The position numbers and the translations under genes were made by a program. From NCBI GenBank assembly GCA_036971715.1, contig JAVHJL010000002.1, positions 1,768,501 to 1,832,500 on the forward strand: a stretch of DNA of 64,000 nucleotides, read 5' to 3'. The notes beneath the pieces were generated by a model. The model searched no databases, was not told the origin of the DNA, and worked only from the letters and a program-made list of their open reading frames with translations. The stretch is from Arthrobotrys musiformis (lineage: Eukaryota; Ascomycota; Orbiliomycetes; Orbiliales; Orbiliaceae). Positions 9,086-20,521 of the stretch are shown piece by piece. Each line of letters starts with the position of its first letter. Position 1 is the first letter of the stretch.

Positions 9086-11332
9086 ATGAACAGCTCCGGT
9101 GAGTACCCGCGCTAAATGGAAACTCCCCAGAAAACAAAGAACAGGAACAAACCAAAGAAAAACAACATTCCCCATCGCTCCTTCATCGATTGAAACCCCC
9201 AAACCGGGAGCTAACGGAATGGTTCCACTGCCTGCTTTTCAGGTGCGCCATCCGACGAAGCCATCGCGGGCGCCATTGCAGGTGCCTCCTCCGAGGTCGA
9301 GCCCCCCGCCGCTCGGAAACGAAAATGGACGCCGGGGTTGACGGGTGCCACCCTGCCGGTTATTAAACATGCCTTCTTCAAAGATCGTAAGTATATCCAT
9401 TACGGCTTCTTCACTATCTTAATTGACGTATAGCTAACCTTACCCCCAAACGGAAAATAGGCGTAACGGCAATCACAATATTTCCAATCCAGCCAGGTCT
9501 TCGGCTCCCCGAACCCCTCCTCCTCAAACTCTGCGCCGAATTCAACAATGAAATCGAACGAGGGTGCACCTTCCCGTTCACGAAGCCCATGTCCCTCCCC
9601 GAGTTCCAGTCCTACTGGTTCTCAAATCACGCTGCTATAATGATGAGGGGCAGGGAAGAAACCCTGTTTTCCGAAGGGAGGGACTGGGAAAGGGACTGCC
9701 TGGGTACCTTTTTGGTATTCCCGCGATATCCCGGCCGTAGTTCGCACATATGCACCGGCCAATTTTTGATCTGTGAGGCTGCTCGCGGGAAGGGTGCTGG
9801 GAAGGTGCTGGTTAGCACCTTTTTGGATTATGCTACGAGATTGGTATGAGTTTATGCTCTACTTCGCATTTCATCGCTACACGAAGTCCCACAGAATCGG
9901 ACCTAACATATGATGGAGCAAACAGGCATATTCCTCCGCCATGTTCGACCTAATCTACGAAACAAACGAACCGATCCTCCACATCCTCGAAACTCAGGGT
10001 TTCAAACGTATTGGCACCATCAAGGGTGCAGGGCATCTACTCTCCTCCAACGATCCCGTCGACTCCATAATCCTCTCTCGCGATCTGGTAGAAGAGGAAG
10101 ACTTCCAATCCAACGAACGGTTCGAGAAGATCCGATATTACCTCGAAAAGGGCAAATACCCACCTTCCGCCACCCGTTCCGAGAAATCACGCCTGAGATC
10201 TGCGGCTACGCACTACAAACTCGTCGGTGAAAGGCTCATGCTGAAGGATAAAGAAGTCATATCCGACCCTCAGAAGCAGTACGAAATCGCCAGGGACGTG
10301 CATAAAGTCGCCCACGGGGGCATAAACAAAACCACGGCCCAAATCGCGGATAGGTATCATTGGATACAGATTAAACGGACGGTCAGCCAGGTTCTCAAAA
10401 ACTGCGCGGAGTGTACGCAGAATTCGCGGCCACCGGTGGTTAAGGCCATACCATCGGTCGAGAAATCAAAGGAACTGGATAACAGCGAGGCTGCGAGTTC
10501 AACTTCTTCTTCCGCTACCGCCGGTGGTATCAACATGATGGGCGAGCCATCCAGCCGTGGAACCGACGCGGACGGGGAGACAGAAATAGACGAAGCCAGC
10601 GGCGTGATGGGTATCCCTCAAATCCCAGGCTCAGACTCAATTCTGGACCTCCCATCTCCAATCCCCACCCATCACCACCTCCAACACCCATCAGTCCTGA
10701 TCGAACACCCCCATCGGGCCGTAAAATCCCCACCAGGCCATCACCACCACCAACTCGCACAATCAATCCGTTCCCAACACGATGCCATGTCATTATCCCA
10801 ACAACAATCAGTCATAGACCCCACCCTCGGCAGCGTCGTAAATCGTAGTGGCGTAGACCTCCTAACGGCTGCAGGCCTCCCCATAAGCTCAGCGATAGTA
10901 GAACAAGTAGTCCGACAAATCGCAATCCATAACTCACAGCAGCAGCAGCAGCACCCGCAACAACATCCGCAGCATCCACAACATCACCATCATCATCATC
11001 CGCACCACCATCCTCATCACCACCCTCACCATCACCCGCATCATACCGACGATACGATGGATGATATAAACATCATTGACAACTTCGAGGATATCCAACA
11101 ATTCGACGAGAATGACCTACAATTAATCGGAAGTCCGTCAAGGGATGCCGACGTGTTGAATATGGACGAGCGACGTCATGTTAGAGAAATGGCGTTGATA
11201 GCTGAAGCCGTTGCTGCAACAAGGAATGTGAATGCCGCCACCGTAGTTGCTGCTGTTAGGGGAGGGGTTGGCGGGGTTGGCGGTGGCGGTGGGGGAACGG
11301 AAGAAGGGGATATGATGCCGCCTTTCAACTAG
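9086..11332 (+). CDS. Spt10-like protein: GNAT acetyltransferase plus integrase-type H2C2 zinc finger
   Basis: Four exons (9086-9098, 9243-9386, 9461-9843, 9926-11332) give 648 residues. The first half reads as a GNAT fold: the acetyl-CoA loop is ICEAARGKGAGKVL, followed by LAYSSAMFDLIYETN and GFKRIGTIKG. Residues 306-343 form HX3HX29CX2C (VHKVAH, then NCAEC), the zinc-binding pattern of retroelement integrases. This pairing is the architecture of yeast Spt10, which binds histone-gene upstream elements and activates core histone genes; yeast Spt10 is about the same length. The C-terminal half is low complexity, with a Gln/His/Pro-rich run at 10936-11043, an acidic patch and a Gly-rich end. 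No intact integrase catalytic core is present, so this is a host gene and not a transposon. A role in histone-gene control is inferred from the architecture. Confidence 0.85.
10936..11043 (+). repeat. CAG/CAC-rich triplet repeat coding for poly-Gln and His-Pro runs
   Basis: Within the Spt10-like gene, CAG/CAA codons give five glutamines and then CAT/CAC codons give HHHHHHPHHHPHHH-type sequence with about twenty histidines. The repeat is in frame. Such tracts expand and contract easily, and may bind metal or act as a disordered linker. Confidence 0.85.
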
Positions 11333-12059
11333 GAAGATTGGGCGTTTCCTAATAATATCGACCCTTCTGTAGTTGTTTGGGAGAGGTTATTTTGAGTATT
11401 TTAGCGGGGGAGCAGGGCGCATTGGCCTTTTTGAAGGTGGAAAGAAAGAGAAGAAAAAAAGGATATAAAATGCGGAGGCGGCTCCTTTTTATATCGTACA
11501 GCGACCATTCCCTTTTTCGAGGTACTTTGTTGGATTCACGCCTTCACAAGAAGCTCGGAAATCGAGAGAGTATATGAGGAATTGGTGCTTCTTGTCGTAT
11601 GTGTCTCTGTACTAGCTACTTGATACTGTATATTAAATTTTTTCGGAATCACAAAAAACCCTTCCTTTTTTATTAAAAGACTTCTTGAAAGGCAACTGTA
11701 TTATCGGTCTTCTATATACCCTAGCTAGCTATACGAAGCGATCGCGATCCCAGGTTTTGTACGAACCGATGAATATTTCATGAACCGTTTATGGGGAATC
11801 ATGCCTATAATTCGCGAGAGAAGAAGAAGGAACAAGAGAAAGAAAAAAACAGGATGGCGGGAAAAAATGCCTTTTGGTATCATCAATAACAAAAACAGGA
11901 ATCGACAGGCAGGCAGGCAGACGATTAAACGGAAGGTGCGCATATTTTGGATTTTTTACTCTTCAATGCCAAAAATCATGGTAAGAGGGGCGAATAACAA
12001 TAGCAAAAAAAAAAAGCCCCTATGAAAGTACGAAAAAAAAAAGAACAAGGCTTTTATCA
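11333..12059. other. Convergent 3' region between SPT10-like and GH47 genes
   Basis: About 730 bp between two convergent stops, holding both 3' UTRs. A-rich runs (11822-11850, 12005-12015, 12033-12042) and T runs near 11636-11670 are visible. No gene is supported. Confidence 0.6.
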
Positions 12060-15000
12060 TCACGTTGCTTTATGCTTTGGGCGTAATAATGGATGGGCCT
12101 CGGTGTTACTATTCAGCATTCGTTAGCATCTATACCTCTCTAAGAAAATACGTGGGAGAACCGGAAGACTTACAGAACATAGTCATCCAAAGAAATAACA
12201 TCGGGCTCACTGAATAATAAATAAAAGTATTTCAATGTCTCCGCCAGCCAAAACGATTCCATGGAATCCATTTGAACGACCCTAGGCTCGAGAACATCTA
12301 GAAAAGCACAACGGATTTTAGTATTTTGTATCGACCGAAACATCCCAGATAGAGGTGTATGAGAAACTTACTATTGATGGCAGAATGTGCGATAGCCGTC
12401 TTTGTGTACTTCTCAACCGCCAAAAACATCTTCCACCCCTTATCCTGCCAGCTCCTATCGCCTGTAATGCGGTACATGTAGAAGACGGACTCAATGGCCT
12501 CCGGGCGCAAAATGTATTTCGGGTCGTTAACCTCAGTGTAACCTTCTGGCACCTTTGTCCATTGAATATGCTCATTGACACCTTCCACCCACTTCTCATA
12601 AGGGTCCTTTTGTTTGACAGGATGATCTGGGGCTGATGGGCTGTCGCCTTCCCGGGTGGCGGTAGGCTTCTCGCCGTTTCTCAAATACTTTCCGATATCC
12701 GCATGCGTATTCGGGATAGCCTGTGGTGGGAGTGGAGGTGGCGGGAGGTCCTTGTCTCCATCATAGCCAACTTGACGTTTATGTATTGAACCGCTACTCC
12801 TCGAGTAAGGATTGACCAGTTTGATTTGGTGGTCCCGTTCAGCTGAATCGATAACCTCGCCGTTCGGTGCGATAATAGAGGCACGCCAGTAGTTTTCATC
12901 CCACTTGCAATCCGGTGATCCCTTAGGGCACTTAGTCATGATAAACCCCTCCGGCATGATTCCAGTAGCGGTCGAGAAGTAGTTCCACACACAACCCTCT
13001 GTGAGTTTGATGGCAGCCTGGAGGTCCTCTGGACGGCTGAAGATTTTTGATCCCATACCAACCATGCCACCGACGAAGCATGTCTAAAAGAGCCAAAAGA
13101 GATTAGCTAGCGCTCCCGCTTCTTTGTATGGTGCCGAGACATGACTTACCAAATGACTTCCAGAAGACTCAAATTGCGAAAACGAGCTATGCCTATCCCA
13201 ATCGTAGTTGACCTTCATTTTCCCGGATACCAAAATATCACTGTTCTTTGGTGTCATGGGCTTGAAGAACAAATTATCCCGACCAGCCTCGTACGTTTCA
13301 ATGTAAAGTTTCCCGTATTGCTCTTTTAGACCTCCTAGCAGAATATGCTCTTTCAAGAGGTATTCGTATGTGGAATCCGACATACCACCGTACGAATAGT
13401 GGTTTTCCCCTTCATTCATCCGGAATCCAGATGGCACACACTTTTCCCTCGTCAAAACCTGCTGCTTAACGATTGGCTTTTGCGGGGGCGGTTTGGGCTT
13501 TGAATTTGATTTGGGTGGGGAGACTGGTACGTCGTCGTCGTCGTCACCGGGAGAGGTCGACAAATCTGGGTTCTTGTGAGAGACGGCAATGACTTCTTGT
13601 TTCTTGTCGGATTCGGTTGCTTTTTCCTCCATTTCCGCCAGACCGCTCTGGAGCTTCGCCATTTTCGTTTCCTTATCGGATAACTTGGAGGCGAGGCCGG
13701 TTTCCTCGGCCTCATCCTCATCGTCGACAGCCCTCTTCCTTAGTCCCTTAGATCTCGTTGCACTTGGTTTCTCTTCATCAAGCTCACCGTCTTCCTCGCT
13801 AACCTTTGGAGGAGTCGGTTTGTTCACAACCTTAGACTCCGCCTTAGCAGGCAATGACGGCGGAGAACCTTCCCTCAAATCCGGCTCAGGTGTCGCAGAG
13901 GGGTAAATCGTCGTAGTAACTGTATAAACCTCTTCAACCCACTCACAACCACTGGCATCCAGTATGTGAGGCCAGAAACCAGGCAACGTGGTATTCGGCA
14001 GAAACTTCTCAAATTCATCCGTAATCCTCTGGATGGCATCAAAGTACTTGTTTTCACCGGTTATTTGTGCCAACCGCGTGAATTCCACGGACATGGAACC
14101 TATTTCGGCCATACAAGAAGTTCGACCAGCACGGTGCTTCTTCCTGACCGATTCTGCGTTCCATTCGAAGTAGAGAACGGGCATTCGATTGGGTGTATCG
14201 AAGGCATTGTATAATATTTCAGCCAATTCGACTGCCTTGTCTAGCAGAATCTTGTGTTTCTGTCCAGTAACATCGTAAGCTCCGATAAGTCCTCCGAGGT
14301 ACCTAATCGTGGTCTCAAACATCGGGATGTCGTTCCGGCCCGTCGTTGTAAAGTCGATTTTAGCGACTCCAGTGAGGGCGTGTTCGAATTCCGCATGTAG
14401 TCCCATGATAGCCATCGTATCGAGAGCGTCAACCAAGGTAGCAGCCCAGCCAGCAAATGGATCTTTAAACCCTCCAGAAACGGGCATGACTTCATCATGA
14501 CCCCAAGCATTGTTCCTATATCCCTCCCATGCATGTTTGAATGCATCCTTGACAGCGGCCTGTCGGACCAATCGCTCCTGTCGCTGAGTATTGGTTTCTG
14601 AGCCGTGCTGGAAGTCGTACTGGATCTTGGGTAGATTCAAAGGATTGCCTGTAGGTAACGGAATTATAGACTCTGGTGGGATTGGGAAATGCTCTGGAAG
14701 TTTGGTCCAATGAGGGGCAGCTTCACTGTTTTTCTCGTCGTCAGTGTTAAATTTACCCTTAAGGACGTCATCGAATTGTGGAGGTCGTGAGACATGGTCG
14801 TGGCTGGGGGGCTGTCTAATCGGTATGAACGGTTCTGTTTCCGTATCCGTATCCGTATCTGTCTCTAATTCGGTTTCCTATTACCACGAAACATTAGAAC
14901 AACAGATCAGATCAAGTCTATATATATATATATATATAATATCGTAGATTGAAAGAGAGAGAAAGCCTCGGAATTGGCTTACAGTCTCCAAAGCAGCGAG

Positions 15001-15321
15001 TTCAGAAGCAGCACTAGCTTGGTTGAATTGACCAGGTCGAAGCAGCGACAACGGTGTAGGTGTAATTTCCGGGCCACTCTCCGGCTTATCGCCATGAGGA
15101 TTCCCCCTTGCAGGAGGCATAGCATCGTCGGGCTCGGGAGCCGACCATTCTGCCTTTACTTTCTCCTTCGTTGTCCCTCGGCCGTGTGTCGGCTGCAGCC
15201 AGTCGTCGCTCGCGGAGTACGAGCCATCGGTAGGCGAGAAGTGATACCAAAGCACGATGGCGAATGCAGAGAATAGCAGCAAGACCCTATAACGCCGGAC
15301 TCTGAACATTATGACCGACAT
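12060..15321 (-). CDS. GH47 class I alpha-1,2-mannosidase (N-glycan processing)
   Basis: A type II membrane enzyme of the secretory pathway that trims mannose from N-glycans. Five exons (15321-14983, 14877-13150, 13083-12372, 12297-12174, 12108-12060) give 983 residues. A short cytosolic end is followed by a membrane anchor (VLLLFSAFAIVLWYHF), then a stem with an acidic ETDTDTDTETE run. Family motifs are KDAFKHAWEGYRNNAWGHDE, FAGWAATLVDALDTM, RYLGGLIGAY, the cysteines in REKCVPSGF and TCFVGGMVGMG (the conserved disulfide), DSMESFWLAETLKYFYLLFS and the closing NTEAHPL. The last exon is short and easily missed, because the donor GTAAGT creates an in-frame TAA. About 155 residues of acidic, Pro/Lys-rich sequence (roughly 432-590) interrupt the catalytic domain. 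ER or Golgi location cannot be separated by sequence alone. Confidence 0.95.
14919..14939. repeat. TA dinucleotide microsatellite in GH47 intron 1
   Basis: Ten or so consecutive TA units lie in the first intron of the GH47 gene. It is a likely polymorphic microsatellite and nothing suggests function. Confidence 0.9.
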
Positions 15322-17071
15322 TGTGGAGGGAGGAAGGTTTGAATGAGTATCGGATCGTTGGACGGGGAGAGAGCGAAGAGCTTTAGGGGAGGGCCGTCCG
15401 AGATACCCGTCCCCAGAAGTGTCTAAGCTGTCGTTGGGTTAGTCGGGTTAGTTGGGCTGGGTTGGGTTGAGTGTGGTCGTTTGGCGTGAGACAGCTGTGG
15501 AGTATTTGTTGCCCAGAAACGGTTAAGGAACGCCGCAAGCTGGGCGCCGTAATACTGTCCCTAGCTTGCAACCACCGTAAGTGCTCCCGCGCCGCGAATG
15601 TTGACGAAAACGAGCAAACTCTCGGTCAACGTAAACATGGAAAGAAGGCTACACGCTGCAGAGCAGAGCCGGCCGGCGTGGGTGGAATGTGGTGATCGAT
15701 TCTTGAGGGAGATTCGAGGGGGAAAGAGGTTATTCTTAAGTATGGATGCATATGCAGTACCTCCTTCTTTGCTGCAGTATAAGATTGTATTACCTGCTTG
15801 ATTGCCGCCAAAGAACGGGACAAAATAAGTCCTCACAAGTAGCTCATTTGACACGGCCGCCCGGACGGGGCATAGTTAGGTATAATATATAATATAGATC
15901 CGCCTTAATAGCCTCAACGGCGATATCGATGCCGGTATGTATAGCACGGTACTAGCTATATGAAGGAGGTCGACGTAGGTGGTTATCTATGGCCTTCCGG
16001 GATGCCCAGCATATATCTGCATACGAACATCTTGGCTGCGGAAACTCATTCCTTCGAAGCGGAAAGCCGCTGCGACATTTCCACAGCATTATATTATATC
16101 TTCTACATTATATATTATACACTTACTTAAGTACTTAGTATACTAGTGCGGTATAGTACTTCCCCAGATTTGACCACCCCACAGATATCGAGTCTATCAA
16201 TAGATCTATGGACAGAGATATCGTGTCCTGTGACCCCTCCCCCTCGGATCTTAGCTTAGCAGCTTTGGTGCTGCATGAGATTCGAAGCGCCCGATGTTTC
16301 CGAACTACCCGATCAAGCCGTCTGTCATGCCTCTGCCGTTAGCCGAAGCACACCCAACGAAACAACGCGACAAAGTGCAACACCAACCCTACGTTACAGC
16401 TGCTCTAATTTATCATATTCATAGATTAGAGTTTTTGTATATTCATTTAAATAAATATTTAATTGTGATTAATGTTGCCTGCTTGGGTAGCTACAGACAT
16501 AAATATGCAGTCTATTCTTCATTACGTCAATAAAACCTACTTGTATTCGACGCCATCTGTTTATGATATTGCGGAAGGTTCTTTTGCAATCAACGCCACC
16601 GAACTCATGATATTTATCAAGATGTCCCTCTCCATTTAAGTCATTACGATCGCCTCTTCTTAATTGTATTGTTGATATTATTTGCGGAAAGAACAAAGGT
16701 TCCCTAGAGACGCATCTTGGCTCACATTGCTTTCTGATTTTACATGAGTGTAAGACAAGTGCGGATGATGGCATATGAGGATTGAGAAAGTAAAGAGTCT
16801 CCCTTCTAATGGGGGTATTAGAAGGGGAAGAGAAAACCGGTAGTGTGAGAAAGGAAACCCAAAAGAAACAAACCCATAAAGAAACAAACCCATAAAGAAA
16901 CAAACCCATAAAGAAACCAAAGAAAAATCACAAAAGATTCTCACCCAGCATCGTGACCGAATCGTGCGCTAATAGCGATTCAGTGAGGAAAGCTAGCAAG
17001 AATGGATCGACAAGTCTTCATATTCCGCCAGAAAGAGAAAAAAAAAGACAAAGAAGAAAGTAACATGGTAT
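15322..17071. other. Intergenic region upstream of GH47 and downstream of Argonaute
   Basis: About 1.75 kb holding the GH47 promoter and the Argonaute 3' region. It has an AT-rich patch (about 15875-15900 and 16085-16160) and a 16-bp tandem repeat at 16862-16917. Frames such as 15561-15854 and 16469-16909 have no recognisable motifs, and the second one is read through the tandem repeat. No RNA gene is recognised. Confidence 0.55.
16862..16917. repeat. 16-bp tandem repeat, 3.5 copies
   Basis: The unit AAAGAAACAAACCCAT is repeated three times exactly, followed by a half unit. It lies about 155-210 bp beyond the Argonaute stop codon. It has no spacers, so it is a simple minisatellite. Confidence 0.95.
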
Positions 17072-20000
17072 CTAGATATACCACATTTGTGTACCAACAT
17101 CTCCAACCAATGGGCGAATATCTTCTGAAGTAACAGTTGTGGGGTGACGGGAGGACCCTTCTTGCTGGGTCCCAGAAGGAGTAGTCTCCATTCCTTGTTG
17201 CTTGTCCTTGTCGTTTGCACCGATCTCGTGGGCACGGGCACGTTGGGAAGCCAAGTGGGCGTAGTAGACAGGAGGGACTAAGAACTAGTTAGCCATGAAT
17301 ATAATTTAGATTTAATTGAAAAATAACATACCAAGTGAAACGGAATTAGTGGCACGCATGTAGGTGTAACAGAAGTTGTAAATCAATCCTTGGATGCGAT
17401 CAACGTCGAGTTTGTTCTCGTCCATGCTATAAAATGGTTAGCTGAATCCCCATCTGAAATGGCATAACTGGGGAGAAACTTACATAATAGTGTAGCGAGT
17501 GGCACGAGCTGTACCCTGGATTGCTGAGTGCGAGCACAAGAAAAAATCAAAATCTGTAACGTGCGTCACATCTCTGTCAACAATGGTGCCGGGAACAATG
17601 TTTCCATTGCGATCCGAAGCTTGCTTGTCAACAGGGAAGAAGCGACTGTGGTGACGCTTCGTGCAGATAATGACCGTCATCTTGGGCTGTGGGGTTGTTA
17701 GTACCATTGCGGATGGAATGCTCGAGATAGAAACTTACGTCAAAGTTCGGGTCGAGGGATTTGGCAGCCCTCTTGATGTCGGTGACTTCCTCTTGAATAA
17801 TCTTGCTGTATTCACCCTCCGAGACACCGTCCCTGAAGTAGATTATACGACGGGGGATTTGGTTGGTGGATCGGCGGAAATTCTTGAGCAAAGTCGGCAG
17901 GAACCTCATGATATTTGGAGTGGTGATGCACTCGACGCGATGACCGTTGGTATTGCAAATAGCCGAATAACGAGCTCCTTGAACTATTTTAGGGGGTCGA
18001 GGTTACCACAATTCATGAAATAGAAGGATTACCAGGGGTACTTACCATCAATGGATCCAACCATGCTGGCGAATGAAGCCGACTTCATACCACCGGAGCC
18101 AAAGGCACCACCGTGTGAAACATCGGCACCAATGTACATGGTAGGCTCCGTTCCGTAGAAAGGATGAGAGGTCTTGTCCAAGTAAACGGTGGTTCCACCC
18201 AACTTGGCATTGACCTTCATACAAACATTGGAGCAATACTGAGCTTTGGCCTGCTCAACATGCTTTGACTGGAGACCTACGGAATGTCAGCAAATGCGAT
18301 TAGTTACCATAGATACCAAAGTAAAACTTACATTGAGAAACAATGCCAACGTGGGTCTCGCAGGCAGCCTTGATATCATTGTAAGGGTGGGCGGATTTGG
18401 CGGTTAAAATGAAGAAGATGATTTGAGGTTTAGCCCTTGAGACGTTGCCTGCAGTGACGAATAGTTCTTGGCACGAGGTTGCCATGTCTTTGCCGGGATC
18501 GAGATACATGATAGGTGGCTCTTTTGTCTCGACGGTGCCGCCATGTTGGACGAAGGCGAGAATGAATTGCCGGACGAAGTTTTTGACAACCTCCAAGGGA
18601 ACACGGCGGGGCTGAGCAGCAATACCGATAGCCCAAGACTTCAGAGTGGTGGTTCGGGCAAACTTCTTTCCTCGGAGATCCCAACGGCCATCACGAGGGA
18701 CGAAAGTTCCATCTTTTGAACCAGTACCATAGGCAATTTTTGGAGCTTCAAGGATGCGGGCTTGGGTCTGTCACCAATGCCATTAGTAAACACAGAGGCA
18801 AAATATATCGATAGAAGAATAGGACCTACAGTGATCATGTTTGGGCTGATCTTCATGCCATAGTGTCGTAGAATAGGATCATCCTTCCAGTTGAGCTCGT
18901 TGACGTTTTGGCGAATGGCCTCAAGACGGATATTCGGGCGCTAAAGGAGTAAGGTATTTATTAGCCTAGGGAATTTTGAAAGACCTATTCAAAGAATGCG
19001 GGGCTTACTTGAACGGTGAAGCGAATCATGTCAGCGGTTTGCTTGTCATCCAATTTGTAAGGATAACGCTGGCCCTCAGCAACGAAGCTCAATTCCATTG
19101 GGAAGAGAATATTCTTCCTTTTGGTTTGAATCAATGGTAGCTGAGGATAACGCAAGCGGATGTTGTAATGCTTGTAGTAATATGTCTCGATGGAGAGACG
19201 GCTGACCTGCCCAGATTCGCGATCACGAACATCGAACATTTCCTCACGAGCGCTGTTTTTTGTGAAGCCTTCGACAGTGAACTTCTTCTGACGCTCTTTG
19301 TCGGTACCGCGATGCTTCGTGTAAAATTGAACCCTCTTGACACGGCGAAGGTCACGTTTTCCGTGATCAGTCTTCAAGCGAACGACTAAGTCTTCTGGTG
19401 TACCAAGCTTGAGGAGGTTCTGGACACATTGAAGGATAGTTCCTTCACTCCAGAAGACGGCGGCTGCAACATCAACGTTGACAGTAAGGAGGTTCCCCTC
19501 TGCGGGACGAATAGACTGGAAGATACCCTTCCAAGCTTCAACGCCTCCATCGAGACGCTGAGCACCAGCTCTCTTGAAAAAAGATCGCTTAATGGTGATA
19601 AAATGCTTGGCAGGGGTCTCGCGAAGCAAGTGGTCGAGGAAATTGAAGCCAACGAGGACATCATTGTCCATCTTGTATTTGCCCTGAACGTAGGCCTCAG
19701 TGCATTGGAGTGGGACGCGGGAGGTTTTGCGGATGCGAACACGGAACTTGTTCTCAGCACCACCACGGCGTGGGCGGTCACTGGGGATTTCTTTACAGGC
19801 AGTCAGTATGAGGTCGAACAATATCAGAAGGAGAAGAAAGGACAAGAAACCTACCATCATCAAGATCAATGATGATGTTGAGCTCTTCACCGAATGGCAG
19901 CGGAATTATCGACCAGGCCAAGCGGTTCCCTAAGTTAACTCGCATTAGAATCAATGAATTCTCAAGTGATACTGTAATGGAGTATGACAATTTAGAACTT

Positions 20001-20503
20001 ACCATCGTAGAGCAAAGCATCAGTTGCTCCACCGAAGTGAGTCTGTAGAGAGCGAGAGAACCAAACTTTGCGCAAGGTAGCACGCTTCTCATCCCCTTTA
20101 CCGGTTATTTGCACCTTGAAACAGTAGATATCAGCATTAAGCTCAAGGAACAATCTCCCGAATCGGAAATACTTACGTCGTACTGATAGATGGTTGCCGT
20201 TGGGAAGCTTGCAACACGGTAAGAGTTGCAAAAGACCTTTGCAACTTTACCACGTTTTCCGTAGCCAACGCGAGGATACTATGAACATTAGTATCATGTG
20301 GCTTCAGCATGGAGCCAAACGTGGGTATCTAGAGCCAACTTACCAAGGACTACCACAAACGACTTGTTAGCATGACAATCATCTTGGAGGTCAATGTGGA
20401 GGGAGGGGAATTGATAACTTACAGTTCCCTCAAAACCAGGGGAGAATTTATCCGGAAGGACAGCCTTGGGGGCTCCGGTTGGAGTGTGGGACGTAGCAGG
20501 CAT
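17072..20503 (-). CDS. Argonaute (QDE-2-like small-RNA-guided protein)
   Basis: Core RNA-silencing effector that uses small RNAs to find and cut transcripts. Thirteen exons, including one of 6 nt, sum to 2685 nt and 894 residues: 20503-20423, 20349-20344, 20278-20177, 20114-20003, 19929-19855, 19790-19009, 18940-18830, 18767-18332, 18276-18046, 17983-17739, 17686-17484, 17426-17332 and 17277-17072. An N-terminal domain (VGYGKRGKVAKVFCNSY) is followed by a PAZ region in the large sixth exon (YYYKHYNIRLRYPQLPLIQ). The PIWI domain keeps the full slicer tetrad: Asp620 (YIGADVSH), Glu663 (HRVECI), Asp697 (FRDGVSEGEY) and His834 (PPVYYAHLA). After PIWI come about 60 residues of Gln/Thr-rich tail ending in WYI. 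Catalytic activity is therefore expected. A long 5' UTR intron may precede the start. Confidence 0.97.
20344..20349 (-). other. 6-nt microexon of the Argonaute gene
   Basis: Between exon 1 (ending GAGGGAACT) and exon 3 (starting TATCCTCGC) lie two good introns. The first runs from GTAAGTTATC to GTGGTAG with branch GCTAAC; the second from GTAAGTTGG to TTCATAG with branch ACTAAT. They flank TCCTTG, which adds Ser-Leu in frame. Skipping it (one joined intron) is also in phase, so the microexon may be optional. Confidence 0.65.
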
Positions 20504-20521
20504 TTTAGTTGATCGATTTGA

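Noticed and set aside
9941..11332. Retrotransposon integrase fragment
   Set aside because: The H2C2 finger is spliced in frame to a GNAT domain, and there is no catalytic core, reverse transcriptase or LTR, so it is an Spt10-like host gene.
16862..16917. Possible CRISPR-like array
   Set aside because: The repeats are directly adjacent with no spacers, and the genome is eukaryotic; it is a minisatellite.
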